From the NCBI RefSeq assembly GCF_018219455.1, contig NZ_CP056122.1:4396065-4460064 (forward strand): 64,000 bases of DNA. The letters are read 5' to 3'. How positions within the stretch are numbered: position 1 is the first letter of the stretch; every line of letters begins with the position of its first letter. The notes under the pieces are model-generated. The model saw nothing but the letters and a program-made list of their open reading frames with translations, did not search any database and had not been told where the DNA came from. Below, piece by piece: positions 17,913 through 29,068 of the stretch. A program made the translations under genes and the position numbers. This DNA comes from Moritella sp. 5 (GTDB lineage: Bacteria; Pseudomonadota; Gammaproteobacteria; Enterobacterales; Moritellaceae).

Positions 17913-19136
17913 TCAAGCAACATCTAAGTTGAATGCAGCGTGCAACGCACGTACACCGAGTTCTAAATACTTTTCGTCAACGATCACTGAAATCTTAATT
18001 TCAGAGGTTGAAATCAACTGCATGTTGATTCCTTCACTGCCTAAAACTTCAAACATTGTTTTAGCGACACCTGGATGATTCCACATACCGACACCTACTA
18101 TTGAAATTTTAGCAATACGATCGTTACCTTGCACATCTTTTCCAGATAATTCTTCGCAAGTCTTTTCCAAGAGAGCTCTCGCGGCTTGGTAATCGTCACG
18201 ATGAACAGTAAAGGTAAAATCAACAAGACCATCTTCACCATGTGCATTTTGGACGATAACGTCAACATCAATACCGGCATCACCAATTGGCGTTAGGATA
18301 TTGGCTGCGACTAAAGGTTCATCAGGAATACCTGATATTGTTAAACTTGCTTCATCGCGGTTAAACGCAATGCCAGATATGATTGCTGATTCCATTTTTT
18401 TTACGTCCTCGTAAGTAATCAATGTCCCTTCACCTTCTTCAAATGAAGATAGAACACGTAAAGGTACATTGTATTTCCCTGCAAATTCGACCGAGCGAAT
18501 TTGTAATACTTTGGCACCTAGGCTCGCCATTTCAAGCATCTCTTCGAAAGTGATGCAATCTAATTTCCGTGCGCGCGGTTCAACCCGAGGGTCGGTGGTA
18601 TAGACGCCATTAACGTCAGTATAAATCTGACATTCATCAGCTTTCAGTACAGCTGCAATTGCAACTGCGGTTGTGTCCGAGCCACCGCGCCCTAACGTCG
18701 TGATATTATTATCTTCATCACGACCTTGGAAACCTGCAACTACGACCACTTTACCTTCATCTAGATGACGTTGTAAGTTGTCTGTTTCAACAGTTCTGAT
18801 GCGAGCCTTACCATGGCTGTTATCGGTTTTCATTTGAACCTGATCACCCGTCATTGATATCGCATCGACACCAGCTTTATGCAGCGCGATAGTTAACAAT
18901 GCAATCGTAACCTGTTCACCAGTTGAAACTAATACATCCATTTCTCTGCGGTCGGCGTTCTCATCGAGCGCTTTCGCCATGCCCAGTAAACGGTTAGTTT
19001 CACCAGACATAGCCGACACGACCACAACTATTTGATTTCCCTGTTCACGAGATTTTTTCACTCGCTGGGCAACAGCTTCAATTCGCTCAATTGAACCAAC
19101 TGAAGTACCCCCATATTTTTGTACATACAACGCCAC
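17913..19136 (-). CDS. lysC: Aspartate kinase
   Basis: Phosphorylates aspartate, the entry to lysine, threonine and methionine synthesis. 407 residues, the monofunctional form with tandem C-terminal ACT domains (LTISGIPDEPLVAANIL and KISIVGVGMWNHPGVA), which usually bind lysine and threonine as feedback inhibitors. The N-terminus VQKYGGTSVGSIERI carries the kinase signature, and GRGGSDTTAVA is the aspartate/ATP region. The start is GTG at 19134-19136 behind AAGGAAG. Between alaS and csrA on the same strand. No lysine riboswitch is seen in the short upstream spacer. Confidence 0.96.
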   Translation of the reverse strand: MALYVQKYGGTSVGSIERIEAVAQRVKKSREQGNQIVVVVSAMSGETNRLLGMAKALDENADRREMDVLVSTGEQVTIALLTIALHKAGVDAISMTGDQVQMKTDNSHGKARIRTVETDNLQRHLDEGKVVVVAGFQGRDEDNNITTLGRGGSDTTAVAIAAVLKADECQIYTDVNGVYTTDPRVEPRARKLDCITFEEMLEMASLGAKVLQIRSVEFAGKYNVPLRVLSSFEEGEGTLITYEDVKKMESAIISGIAFNRDEASLTISGIPDEPLVAANILTPIGDAGIDVDVIVQNAHGEDGLVDFTFTVHRDDYQAARALLEKTCEELSGKDVQGNDRIAKISIVGVGMWNHPGVAKTMFEVLGSEGINMQLISTSEIKISVIVDEKYLELGVRALHAAFNLDVA

Positions 19137-19179
19137 AACAACTTCCTTTAATAGCCTTTAATTTATCACCGCCTGTGTT

Positions 19180-19212
19180 CAAAACAACGAGCAGGATTGC
19201 CTACTCGTTGTT
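19180..19212 (-). terminator. alaS terminator
   Basis: 13-bp stem with one G-U pair (19183-19195 with 19200-19212), loop ATTG, followed on the minus strand by a short TTTT. Located between the alaS stop and the lysC start. Confidence 0.65.
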
Positions 19213-19271
19213 ATTACACTGTTTATTTAAACTTAATTAACAACGATGTGTTGTTAACTAATAATACTAAC

Positions 19272-21893
19272 TTATAATTTTTCAGTTAACCAAGGAGTCA
19301 CTGATTCAAGCGCTGCAGCTAGCGCTTCAGGGTTTGAACCACCCGCTTGCGCCATGTCTGGACGACCGCCGCCTTTACCGCCAACTTGAACTGCGAGATA
19401 GCTTACTAGCTCACCCGCTTTCACTTTACCGATGAGATCTTTAGTTACACCAGTGATCAGGTTAACTTTACCTTCGCCAGGAATACCAAGAACAATAATA
19501 CCGCTTTGCAGTTTGTTCTTCAGTTCATCCATCGAGCTACGTAGCGACTTAGGATCAGCACCTTTTAGATTAGCAACAAGTACTTTAACACCGTTTATAA
19601 CTTGTACCTGATCGATCAAGTTAGCATTCGCAGCACTTGCTACTTGTACGTTTAATTTCTCAACTTCTTTTTCTAGGCTACGATTACGGTCGAGTACTTG
19701 ACTCACTTTTGCCACAACTGTATTTTGGTCAGCTTTCACTAAACCTGCAGTTTCTTGCATTTTGGCAACAAGATCGTGAACATATGCTAATGCAGAATCA
19801 CCCGTTACTGCCTCGACACGGCGAACACCTGCAGCGATACCGCTCTCAGATAAGATCTTGAAGAAACCAATATCACCGGTACGTTTAACATGCGTACCAC
19901 CACACAGTTCAATTGAGAAGTCACCCATGCGCACTACGCGCACTTCATCGTCATACTTCTCACCGAATAATGCCATTGCACCCGCTTCACGCGCGGCATC
20001 AATGTCCATTACTTCTGTTACAACTTCGTGGTTAGCACGAATTTGTGCGTTAACCAGACGTTCAACTTCAAGCAGTTGTGCTGCTGTTACACCTTCAAAG
20101 TGTGAAAAATCGAAACGTAAACGTTCAGGTAATACTAATGAACCTTTCTGCTGTACATTTTCACCTACAACTTTACGCAATGCTGCGTGTGCCAAGTGAG
20201 TCACAGAGTGATTAAGGCCAATCGCTTTACGACGACTAACATCAACATCGGCGATAACTTGGGTATTTACTTCGATAACACCCGAAACTGTACCGAAGTG
20301 AACCGTTGCATTACCCGCTTTCTTGGTATCTGTTACCGTAAATACAGCATCACCAATTTTGATCACACCTTGGTCACCAGATTGGCCACCCGCTTCTGCG
20401 TAGAATGGTGTTTTGTTTAAAACAATTGCACCTTCTTGACCGTCATTTAACAGTTCAACTTCAGCGTTATCTTTAATTAATGCAACAATTTGTGCATCAG
20501 ATGTCAGCGTTTGGTAACCCAAGAATTCAGTTTTAGCATCAATTTTTAGCATATCGTTGTAATCAGTGCCAAAGTTAGAACCTTGACGTGCGCGATTACG
20601 TTGCTCTTCCATTGCAGCTTTAAAGCCGTCTTCGTCAATCGTTAGATCGCGTTCACGTGCAATATCAGCCGTTAAATCAGATGGGAAGCCATAGGTATCG
20701 TAGAGTTTGAATACCACATCACCTGGAACAACTTTACCGTCTAATTGTGACAATTCATTGTCTAAAATGTTCAGACCACGTTCAAGTGTTTTACCAAACT
20801 GCTCTTCTTCGATAAGTAAGATTTTTTCAACAATTGCTTGTTGTTTTACTAGATCGTCAGAAATGTCACCCATGAGTTCGACCATTTTCGCAACAAGTTT
20901 GTTGAAGAATGGACCTTTCGCGCCAAGCTTATTACCGTGACGTACTGCACGACGAATGATACGACGTAGTACATAACCACGACCTTCATTTGATGGCATA
21001 ACGCCATCAGAGATCAGGAAGCTACATGCACGAATGTGATCGGCAATTACGCGTAATGATTTGTTTTCTAAATCAGTTGTACCGATAAGCTCTGCAACAT
21101 GCTTGATTAGAGTTTGGAAGATATCGATTTCGTAGTTTGAGTGTACATTTTGCATAATTGCAGAAATACGCTCAAGACCCATACCCGTATCAACAGATGG
21201 CTTTGGTAGTTCTTCCATTGTACCGTCAGCTTGACGGTTAAACTGCATGAATACTAAGTTCCAGATCTCAATGAAACGGTCACCGTCTTCCTCTGCTGAG
21301 CCCGGTACGCCACCCCAAATATCTTCGCCGTGGTCGTAGAAGATTTCAGAGCATGGACCACATGGACCCGTGTCACCCATCGACCAAAAATTATCTGATT
21401 CAAATTTCTTCTCTGGTGATTTGTCACCGATACGAATGATTTTATCTTCAGGCACGCCTATTTTGTTCGCCCAGAATGAAAATGCTTCATCATCACTTTC
21501 ATAAACGGTAACCAACAGTTTTTCTTTTGGTAGTTTCAAAACAACGGTTAAGAATTCCCATGCAAATAAGATCGCATCTTCTTTGAAGTAATCACCAAAG
21601 CTGAAATTACCTAGCATTTCAAAGAATGTATGATGACGCGCAGTATAACCTACGTTATCTAAATCGTTGTGTTTACCACCAGCACGTACACAGCGTTGAG
21701 ACGTTGTGGCACGTGTATATGAACGTTGTTCTGCACCTAGGAATACGTCTTTAAATTGGTTCATGCCCGCATTTGTAAATAACAAAGTTGGATCATTAGC
21801 AGGTACAAGTGAGCTACTTGTACCTTTGTTGTGCCCTTTACTGGCAAAATAATCAAGAAACGCGTTGCGGATCTCAGCTGTAGACATTGTCAT
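19272..21893 (-). CDS. alaS: Alanine-tRNA ligase
   Basis: Charges tRNA-Ala. 873 residues with the full architecture: class II catalytic core from the N-terminus ([28 protein letters not shown] shortened here to its key FxxKGH...S.LVP pattern), tRNA-recognition region, an editing domain with the zinc set in [12 protein letters not shown] and CGGTH, and a C-terminal oligomerisation domain ending in [15 protein letters not shown]. Start ATG at 21891-21893 follows AGGACG; a second ATG two codons in is possible. Upstream of lysC and csrA; in this genome recA lies elsewhere (61.8 kb) rather than just upstream. Confidence 0.98.
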   Translation of the reverse strand: MTMSTAEIRNAFLDYFASKGHNKGTSSSLVPANDPTLLFTNAGMNQFKDVFLGAEQRSYTRATTSQRCVRAGGKHNDLDNVGYTARHHTFFEMLGNFSFGDYFKEDAILFAWEFLTVVLKLPKEKLLVTVYESDDEAFSFWANKIGVPEDKIIRIGDKSPEKKFESDNFWSMGDTGPCGPCSEIFYDHGEDIWGGVPGSAEEDGDRFIEIWNLVFMQFNRQADGTMEELPKPSVDTGMGLERISAIMQNVHSNYEIDIFQTLIKHVAELIGTTDLENKSLRVIADHIRACSFLISDGVMPSNEGRGYVLRRIIRRAVRHGNKLGAKGPFFNKLVAKMVELMGDISDDLVKQQAIVEKILLIEEEQFGKTLERGLNILDNELSQLDGKVVPGDVVFKLYDTYGFPSDLTADIARERDLTIDEDGFKAAMEEQRNRARQGSNFGTDYNDMLKIDAKTEFLGYQTLTSDAQIVALIKDNAEVELLNDGQEGAIVLNKTPFYAEAGGQSGDQGVIKIGDAVFTVTDTKKAGNATVHFGTVSGVIEVNTQVIADVDVSRRKAIGLNHSVTHLAHAALRKVVGENVQQKGSLVLPERLRFDFSHFEGVTAAQLLEVERLVNAQIRANHEVVTEVMDIDAAREAGAMALFGEKYDDEVRVVRMGDFSIELCGGTHVKRTGDIGFFKILSESGIAAGVRRVEAVTGDSALAYVHDLVAKMQETAGLVKADQNTVVAKVSQVLDRNRSLEKEVEKLNVQVASAANANLIDQVQVINGVKVLVANLKGADPKSLRSSMDELKNKLQSGIIVLGIPGEGKVNLITGVTKDLIGKVKAGELVSYLAVQVGGKGGGRPDMAQAGGSNPEALAAALESVTPWLTEKL

Positions 21894-22075
21894 GGAATCG
21901 TCCTGGGTGCTTTAATTATGAGCGATTGTTTAGATTTAATAATATAAACGGATCTGTTAATGAAGTGATTATACCCAAACCGCGTCAAAATGCTAACTCA
22001 GAGACGCCCTTGAGTCGTGATTTTGTGTTTGTCAATCGACCGAATCAGCTTAGATTTAGATTAGATTTACAGGCT

Positions 22076-22110
22076 AAAAAAAAACACCGAACATAAATGC
22101 TCGGTGTTTT
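22076..22110. terminator. glnB terminator (bidirectional form)
   Basis: Perfect 10-bp stem (22081-22090 with 22101-22110), 10-nt loop, and A/T runs on both sides. It serves the leftward glnB transcript. Confidence 0.85.
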
Positions 22111-22154
22111 TATAAAACCATTCGACTATCAGTAACTCATCTCACTGATATTTA

Positions 22155-22505
<351 letters not shown>

Positions 22506-22608
22506 TTAGCCCCTAAATATAACTATTAGCATACCGAAGCAAATTCAAATTGCCAATCAGACGAGTAATTAAATCGATGAAATCGCTAAATTTCTTTTTT
22601 ATAGAAAG

Positions 22609-23037
22609 TCACCAACAATCTGTTGTTGCTTCATTTTCACTATTCATCGACATAGTTGAACCAAGATTATCAATGGTAAAAGAGGCACAATTTGTATCAT
22701 TAGCCTGCGTACTGCCTGCTTCGACAGTCGCAATTATCGTATAGTTATTTACAGTACTGCTAGCACTAAGTGCAAAGGTGTAATAGTCACTGTCATCATC
22801 CCAGCCAGATAATGTATTCGCCACACCTGTGGTTAATGAGGTTGCATACTGTCTATTATCTAAATAGAACTGCTCTTGTAATAACTGCGCTTTATACAAT
22901 GCCGTTTTTGCATCATTACGATTGTTATTCATAATATAAGCACTGTAAGAAGGATAACCAATTCCCGCTAAAATGCCGATAATAGCGATGACAATCATCA
23001 ATTCAACTAGGGTAAAACCCGTTTGTTTATTTGTCAT
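22609..23037 (-). CDS. pilE: PilE-like type IV minor pilin
   Basis: 142-residue type IV pilin-like protein. The class III signal MTNKQTG|FTLVELMIVIAIIGILAG gives a prepilin-peptidase site after Gly7, Glu at +5 and a hydrophobic N-terminal helix. Two cysteines towards the C-terminus (C124 area and the penultimate Cys) can close the D-loop. Its ATG shares a base with the pilY1 stop. As the last gene of the pilV-W-X-Y1-E set it is probably a minor pilin rather than the major subunit. Confidence 0.88.
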   Translation of the reverse strand: MTNKQTGFTLVELMIVIAIIGILAGIGYPSYSAYIMNNNRNDAKTALYKAQLLQEQFYLDNRQYATSLTTGVANTLSGWDDDSDYYTFALSASSTVNNYTIIATVEAGSTQANDTNCASFTIDNLGSTMSMNSENEATTDCW

Positions 23038-26000
23038 TATTGCACCGCCTCATTGAAGTAACGGTAGGTAGAATGCGGTACTAACGATACTTCCGTATCA
23101 ATAGTTCCTTTATTAACGGCAACACCATCGTCCATTTTACTGTCCCCTTTCCCCGCACCGAGTAAACGCAATACAGATGCACCATTATTCGACGCAGCAT
23201 GAACCGCAAGATCTTTAGCAATTACATTCTGTAATTTCCGATAATATTTTTTTGTACCAACATTCAAGTTGAGTTGATAATAATGGCTATAACCCGATAG
23301 GTTCGCAACACACTGTCCATTTTCTATAACATAGTCACTGGCAAAAGGAGTATAAGTATTAAAATGTACAACACCATTAATAACAACAGCAGCACCAAGG
23401 GATTTTTCGGCCGCCTCATTTAATTTATAACGCCAACCTGATAATACAGTGTCTTTCTCGACATCCGTGACAGTTTCATTACCAGAGACGTTGTTATTAC
23501 TAATCAAAGATAAATTATCGCGTTGTATCACTGTAGGTTCAGGCTTTTTACCAAGCCCTTCACCCCATACTGTAGGGTATATATCTTTATCTTTAATATT
23601 AAAGAAATAATTATCCACGGTAATATTAGAATTCGGGCTGGTAATATCCCCACTACCTAACAATAAACCATCATAAGAGTTACCATTTATATCCCTTGCT
23701 CTTACAATTGATGGCGCGCTGAAAAAGCGGAGATCACTATCCCCCGAGCCACCAAGACTCGCCAATTTAATCAAGGTATTTGTACCCTTGGTAAATTTAT
23801 TTTCCTCTGTATCGAAGGCTTTCGTCATATCAATACGATAAATATTACCCGCAGTGTCAGGCGCATAAATTCGGTCAGCATAGCTATCGCCATCGCTATC
23901 AATTACAGCTAACCGACTGGCAATACTATCGCTAAATCCTTCAAACGACTCAACGACAACACCGCTAATTGCATCGACTATATACACAGCTCGACCTGTT
24001 GTATCAGTACAAATATTACTAATACCTGAACTGCTAAGATTTGAACCGCAAGTATCTTTGTTAGTATCATAGCCACCACCAAAAATTAATACAGGTCTAT
24101 CATTTTGATCCGGGTCCTCTCTAAGAATTTTACTCACAATAGGAGTCGACCAAGTTTGAGCCAATTCTGGATACGTTTTTACTATTGGTGCAGGGGCATT
24201 TTCCATCACCCAATTTAATTCTGGGATGGTAGTATTTACTTTGCTGCTATCAAGATTAACATTCAAAGAGAAATATTTTTCGCCACCTCGTCGTAAGCCA
24301 AAGGTAATTATATGCTTAAGATTGTCTGGATTTTCATAATAATGAGCATCAACAGCTGTACCATCAATTCCATAAATTCGATTTTCAGCTCTTGTGATTT
24401 GCAGGTTTAGCATAAGCGCCATAGCAAGATTTTCTTTCGGTATAAATGCCCACTCTTCTTCAACACTACGTCCGTTATCTTTAAATGCATGGAAGAATCC
24501 GGCATTAGTACCAATAAATATCCGTGGTTTAGATAATACAGTTTTACCATCAGAACCTTCGGTACCAACAGAATCTGGATATTCAACAATTAATGGTTCT
24601 GCATGCATGGGATCGCCAAAGATATCATCACGATATTCACCCGCTTCATTTTTACCTTGTAACCAACTAATTGCAGTATCTAAAGTCGCTTCTGATACAC
24701 CTAGCGCACTCGCTAAATTCGCATCACCTTCAACAGATAGAGCAGTTTTTAAATTATCTTTATTCAGGGTTAATAACCCACTATTATCAGCATTAGTAAT
24801 ATAAATATTACGTGCATCCGTTGATTCAAGGGTGCTAAATGCTTCCACAACACCACCTTTATCGACATCATTGAGACCTTTCGTTGAGCTCCAAGCTGAG
24901 TATAAACTATCATTAAAGAAACTAGAGTCACCATCAGCTAAGGCTGGCGATATACTTGAATAAATAGATGTAGCATCGCTTGCGGATTGCATCCATGCAC
25001 TCAAGGTACCATCATCAGTCACTTTAAATTTACGTAAGTTACCTCGCCAACGACTAGTTTGACTCGGTTTAAACATAGGGTAATAAACAAATTCATGACT
25101 CTTAGTTGAATTACTACTATTGATAGAAGTACCAACGGCTGCTGTAACACCGTGCTGTCTAGTTATAATATCAGCAAACACCATATCTAACTTCTGACGT
25201 AATTCATTAGCATCAAGCGCGTTATAAAATTCACCATCACCGTATTTAGCCGTTTTCTCTAACAAATTACGACGTTTATCATCCAGTTCTCCAATACCGA
25301 CAGTATAAGTAACAATTCGCTCCTTTATATCCTTAGTAGTAGGGTTCATATCATTATTTGCTAACCAACCTGATAGTACAGGGAGTAGGTTTTTATCACA
25401 GGTCGTATCTGCATCATTAACTTGTACAGCTTTATCTGCAATGTCCTGAGCTGTCATTCCGGGTAATTGTTCAATCAACTCATTTGCTTTACTATCGTGA
25501 TCATACGCATCAATTCGAATTCGCCCACCAAAGATACCACCACACTTAACAATATCAGTAAGTCTAGAAGATACATCGTGATGACCTGTTGTAACCATAA
25601 TGATATAGGCTTCGGTTTGACAACTATTTACCCAATCCATAGGACTAATGTAAGTACCGCTAGCTTCTGCACTTTGGTCGCGTTTTGGTTTTTCTCCAAT
25701 TAAAACATCATCCCCATACCAAACACCTTGACCATATAGATATCGATATCCTTCGTACAAACTTTCGCATAAGGCTGACTTGGACATACTCGTAGTGAAA
25801 ATATCTTGTATCTGGCTTTTTAGCAGACTTTTTTTATTTGCATAGCCATTAGTCGCAGCATCGTAATCATCAGGATCATAAGAGCTAACCTTCGAAATAA
25901 TTCGACCACCATTATTACTTAGAATATCGAGTTTAGTGATAGAGTTATTCGGATTAAAAATTTCTAATCCTGTATTAATTTCTGTTGTATCCAACATCAA

Positions 26001-26954
26001 GTCTAGAACCACTTTTTTCGCTATCTGCAAATTTGATAATTGAATCGTTGCACCACTAGTCGGTTTTAACGCAGCCCATTTAACTAAGTTATCCGAATAC
26101 AAATATGCTTTATTATTACTATCTCCATTAAATCGTCCTTGAGCCGTATCTTCGTAGATATTCCAATAATATTCAGGACCGTTCGATGGAAAACCTTTTC
26201 GCTTCGGATTTTCAACATACCCATCAGCTGAACCATCATCTGATTCTCCATCTTCGTTGACTTCTTCAGCCTTAATCACCCCACTGTGTTCGTAACCGGG
26301 GTTTCGGTTTTCACCCGTAGCTATATCTTGGTCACAATCAACAAATTTACGCCCGATACTGATTTTACTGCCAATTGTACGCCACTCATACGGGATCCCT
26401 ACAACGCCATCTCCAAACTTTAAAGGGCCAGGTAACCACTGAGCAACATAGTCTTGATAAGCACCAAGATCACCTTGAAAGTCCGCGACAGCTGAATAGC
26501 AATTCATTTTAGAGAAGTCGAGCTTATTACTACTGCCTCGAGTCGGAATCGACGTAACAAACTCGTCATATTTAACTTGTTCATCACTTGTAAGAGCTGC
26601 GCCCCCCGAATAAGTATCAACCGCTTTTTCTGCTATACCACGTAGCTCTGTGTGATTGAGCGCCTTAGCGTTAACACTATTGTTATAATAAAATTGCTCA
26701 CCACCGTAGAGCCAACGGTAAATGATATCTTCAACATTTGTGTCAGGTGTCGGTGGGTATGCAATATGCGGATCATAGTATTCAGGGTAAGGATAATCCG
26801 CCTTTTCACGCATATGAGCAGAGGTATCTAAAATAATCAGTACTTGCGGCTTACCATTTAAGCTAACGGAATAAATTTCACCTTCATCTGCCCCCGCATG
26901 TAATGCCATCAACCCAGCTAGAATAATGCTGATTGGTTTGAAAATCCTTTTCAT
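23037..26954 (-). CDS. pilY1: PilY1 family type IV pilus tip/assembly protein
   Basis: 1305-residue secreted protein linked to pilus extension, adhesion and surface sensing. A signal peptide ends near AHAGA (residue 22). The N-terminal part has a von Willebrand A-like start VLIILDTSAHM (D43-x-S45, MIDAS-like). The C-terminal part is the PilY1 beta-propeller, with the calcium loop DSDGDSYAD followed by RIYAPDTAGNIYRIDM. The N-terminal half is the variable region. It lies between pilX (9-bp gap) and pilE (1-bp overlap). Confidence 0.93.
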   Translation of the reverse strand: MKRIFKPISIILAGLMALHAGADEGEIYSVSLNGKPQVLIILDTSAHMREKADYPYPEYYDPHIAYPPTPDTNVEDIIYRWLYGGEQFYYNNSVNAKALNHTELRGIAEKAVDTYSGGAALTSDEQVKYDEFVTSIPTRGSSNKLDFSKMNCYSAVADFQGDLGAYQDYVAQWLPGPLKFGDGVVGIPYEWRTIGSKISIGRKFVDCDQDIATGENRNPGYEHSGVIKAEEVNEDGESDDGSADGYVENPKRKGFPSNGPEYYWNIYEDTAQGRFNGDSNNKAYLYSDNLVKWAALKPTSGATIQLSNLQIAKKVVLDLMLDTTEINTGLEIFNPNNSITKLDILSNNGGRIISKVSSYDPDDYDAATNGYANKKSLLKSQIQDIFTTSMSKSALCESLYEGYRYLYGQGVWYGDDVLIGEKPKRDQSAEASGTYISPMDWVNSCQTEAYIIMVTTGHHDVSSRLTDIVKCGGIFGGRIRIDAYDHDSKANELIEQLPGMTAQDIADKAVQVNDADTTCDKNLLPVLSGWLANNDMNPTTKDIKERIVTYTVGIGELDDKRRNLLEKTAKYGDGEFYNALDANELRQKLDMVFADIITRQHGVTAAVGTSINSSNSTKSHEFVYYPMFKPSQTSRWRGNLRKFKVTDDGTLSAWMQSASDATSIYSSISPALADGDSSFFNDSLYSAWSSTKGLNDVDKGGVVEAFSTLESTDARNIYITNADNSGLLTLNKDNLKTALSVEGDANLASALGVSEATLDTAISWLQGKNEAGEYRDDIFGDPMHAEPLIVEYPDSVGTEGSDGKTVLSKPRIFIGTNAGFFHAFKDNGRSVEEEWAFIPKENLAMALMLNLQITRAENRIYGIDGTAVDAHYYENPDNLKHIITFGLRRGGEKYFSLNVNLDSSKVNTTIPELNWVMENAPAPIVKTYPELAQTWSTPIVSKILREDPDQNDRPVLIFGGGYDTNKDTCGSNLSSSGISNICTDTTGRAVYIVDAISGVVVESFEGFSDSIASRLAVIDSDGDSYADRIYAPDTAGNIYRIDMTKAFDTEENKFTKGTNTLIKLASLGGSGDSDLRFFSAPSIVRARDINGNSYDGLLLGSGDITSPNSNITVDNYFFNIKDKDIYPTVWGEGLGKKPEPTVIQRDNLSLISNNNVSGNETVTDVEKDTVLSGWRYKLNEAAEKSLGAAVVINGVVHFNTYTPFASDYVIENGQCVANLSGYSHYYQLNLNVGTKKYYRKLQNVIAKDLAVHAASNNGASVLRLLGAGKGDSKMDDGVAVNKGTIDTEVSLVPHSTYRYFNEAVQ

Positions 26955-26963
26955 TGTCTATCC

Positions 26964-27398
26964 CTATTGATTTTTCACTGCCAAAAATGGCTGTTCTACG
27001 CCAGCGGTCATTGCCAGACCTTTAACTCGCGGGCCATCGTCTTGTGTAAAATCCATTTTCACAAATCGACAGTTAATTAAATGGACACTCGAAGCGGTTA
27101 CACTTCGCTTACAATGACCTTCTCCGCGCTGCTCTAGAGTCACATGCGAAGTACCGCTCGTACTTAAAGCGGAACTAGCTCCCTCCCCCCACTCCATAAT
27201 ATCGTTAATTAAATTAGGGTTACTCATCACTTCACTAAAGCTGCCTAATAGCGCTTGCTCATTAGCTAACTTTTCTTGCGTTAAGCCAATCGCATTTTGT
27301 CCTAACCGCGTTTGGGTTATCACGGCAGCAGCCAATGAAGTAATGACAACCAATATAATAATCACAATAAATAAGGTAACGCCTCGCTGGTTTTTCAT
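26964..27398 (-). CDS. pilX: PilX-like minor pilin
   Basis: 144 residues starting MKNQRGVTLFIVIIILVVITS, a PilX-type N-terminus: short basic leader, Gly at the cleavage site, and a hydrophobic helix without the usual Glu at +5. The middle contains two cysteines (CKRS and INCRF). The start overlaps the pilW stop by 4 bp (ATGA), and pilY1 follows after 9 bp. The family helps prime pilus assembly together with PilV, PilW and PilY1. Confidence 0.85.
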   Translation of the reverse strand: MKNQRGVTLFIVIIILVVITSLAAAVITQTRLGQNAIGLTQEKLANEQALLGSFSEVMSNPNLINDIMEWGEGASSALSTSGTSHVTLEQRGEGHCKRSVTASSVHLINCRFVKMDFTQDDGPRVKGLAMTAGVEQPFLAVKNQ

Positions 27399-28375
27399 TG
27401 TGTCACCGCCATCATGTTATTTTTTATCACGACCGTTGTTGATAATAAAAAACGACGATAATTATCATCATCAGGCGGATTAAACGGACTAAACCTGTCG
27501 TTAAACGTGGCATCATTGTTTAATGTTAAATCTCTATTCTTAGCACGTGCTAATACATAAATACGCGCAGATATAAGCTGATTAGTACGCCACATCAAGT
27601 CGGTAATATTACTGCTTGCAAGGTAACTTTCAGGTCGGCCATCACCGTTAGTGTCGACACCAAAATCAATCCGGATTTGTTCTATATTGCTAACAACCAA
27701 ATCATTAATAAATACACCGTTAATAAGACTAAAACGGCTTAATCGGGGGCTATTTGTATCATGCGCTTGGATAAAATAGGTGTGATGTAAGTAAGGATAT
27801 ATTTCGGCGTTAGCTATACTAGGGGCTGTACCTGTAAATAACTGCGCTTGCATAGGTGAAATCGCAACATAATAACGATTAGTTTGAGGATTAGGGGAAA
27901 TCACTCCCCGAATACGTGCTATCGACAATACGTCACTGTTTTCTGCAAGAGCATAACCATCATCATTCTCATCGTTTTCATTCTCAAAACAATTAGCGAC
28001 AGTAACATTAATGACTCCATCAATCGGCGTCCTCACGATCCAATTGGCTTTATCTGGAAAATGTAAATTATCATCAGCCGCGGGACCACCGACTGGCACC
28101 ACACGACAATCACCAGCGGCAATATTCTTAGGCACTTGGATATCAGCAAGTCCACCGCCAGAAAACTCCGCAAAACTACCGATAGCTCGTACGTCTTCCA
28201 CTAATACTTGCAAGGCCAATTGTGCCTGTTGCTGTAAATTGGAAACGGTTGAAGATCGATTAGCCGAGACTTTGGTATCCACAAACATCGTTGTGATAGA
28301 CACCATAAGCACTAAACCAATAACCAGCGCAATCATCAGTTCAACTAAATTAAAGCCCGCTTGCTTCGCTCTCAT
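27395..28375 (-). CDS. pilW: PilW-like minor pilin
   Basis: 326-residue minor pilin with the class III signal KQAG|FNLVELMIALVIGLVLM (Glu at +5) and a long C-terminal domain, as is typical of PilW. The C-terminal region contains a PilW-like segment INDLVVSNIEQIRIDFGVDTNGDGRPESY, here cited only for its IRIDFGVDTNGDG core. Both ends overlap neighbours by 4 bp (pilV and pilX), which indicates tight translational coupling. Confidence 0.88.
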   Translation of the reverse strand: MRAKQAGFNLVELMIALVIGLVLMVSITTMFVDTKVSANRSSTVSNLQQQAQLALQVLVEDVRAIGSFAEFSGGGLADIQVPKNIAAGDCRVVPVGGPAADDNLHFPDKANWIVRTPIDGVINVTVANCFENENDENDDGYALAENSDVLSIARIRGVISPNPQTNRYYVAISPMQAQLFTGTAPSIANAEIYPYLHHTYFIQAHDTNSPRLSRFSLINGVFINDLVVSNIEQIRIDFGVDTNGDGRPESYLASSNITDLMWRTNQLISARIYVLARAKNRDLTLNNDATFNDRFSPFNPPDDDNYRRFLLSTTVVIKNNMMAVTQ

Positions 28376-28818
28376 ATAGCCCCCTTGATGAAGCTAGCTA
28401 GCATTACTTGTCGACGATTAGTCACTCGTTTTCCACAATTTTTACTTTGCTTAGCAGCGTCTGCCCCTTGAACTTGCCAGCTCACAGCAATACGGACAGT
28501 GTAAGTATCGGTGACATTACGGCATAAATTCATATTGCTACGCTTAGCAGAGCTTGCCACATTGGTAAGAATTCTAGTGAGTATGACGTCTTGGGTATCA
28601 GATGAACTTGAGGAAGGCTTAATCCAAGCGGTATTCGTCCGCAATTCTTGCAACGCCGTACGCGCAAGATATGAAGCTTCAATTTGCTTGTCTGTATCTG
28701 CTAATGATTTCTTCGCAATCCCTTGCAATGCCACTATGCCCAATAGGCCAACGGCAAGGATGAATGATGTGATCATCACTTCAATGAGACTGAATCCAGA
28801 TTCCTTTCTAGATTGCAT
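28372..28818 (-). CDS. pilV: PilV-like minor pilin
   Basis: 148 residues; signal RKESG|FSLIEVMITSFILAVGLLG with Glu at +5 and the AVGLLGI motif characteristic of PilV. First gene of the minor-pilin operon in this genome: the roughly 250 bp between it and ispH contain no fimT or fimU, which precede pilV in Pseudomonas. C-terminal cysteines are present (NLCRN, KNCGK). Confidence 0.88.
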   Translation of the reverse strand: MQSRKESGFSLIEVMITSFILAVGLLGIVALQGIAKKSLADTDKQIEASYLARTALQELRTNTAWIKPSSSSSDTQDVILTRILTNVASSAKRSNMNLCRNVTDTYTVRIAVSWQVQGADAAKQSKNCGKRVTNRRQVMLASFIKGAI

Positions 28819-29068
28819 AACTAACTCACTTAAATAATTTATACACCATTATGTTACACATATGTTTACTTTATGTAAACGCAGCGCATTTTATTCTGTG
28901 AGACTCAACATTAATTAAATCGATGATTCAATGCGGTAGCAAACCAAGTAGGTATTCAAATAAAATTATAGGGTATAGAGGCGAGATATTAGAGATTAGT
29001 TAAAAAGAGTGTATTAGTGGATAAAGCTCGTCGAGTCGATGACTAAACGAGCCTATCAATAGTACGAG

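Noticed and set aside
19137-19271. Lysine riboswitch before lysC
   Set aside because: The 135-bp spacer is too short for a lysine riboswitch and is mostly taken up by the alaS terminator and a small inverted repeat.
21887-22096. 69-aa open frame between alaS and glnB
   Set aside because: It overlaps the alaS start and the glnB terminator and lacks a ribosome-binding site.
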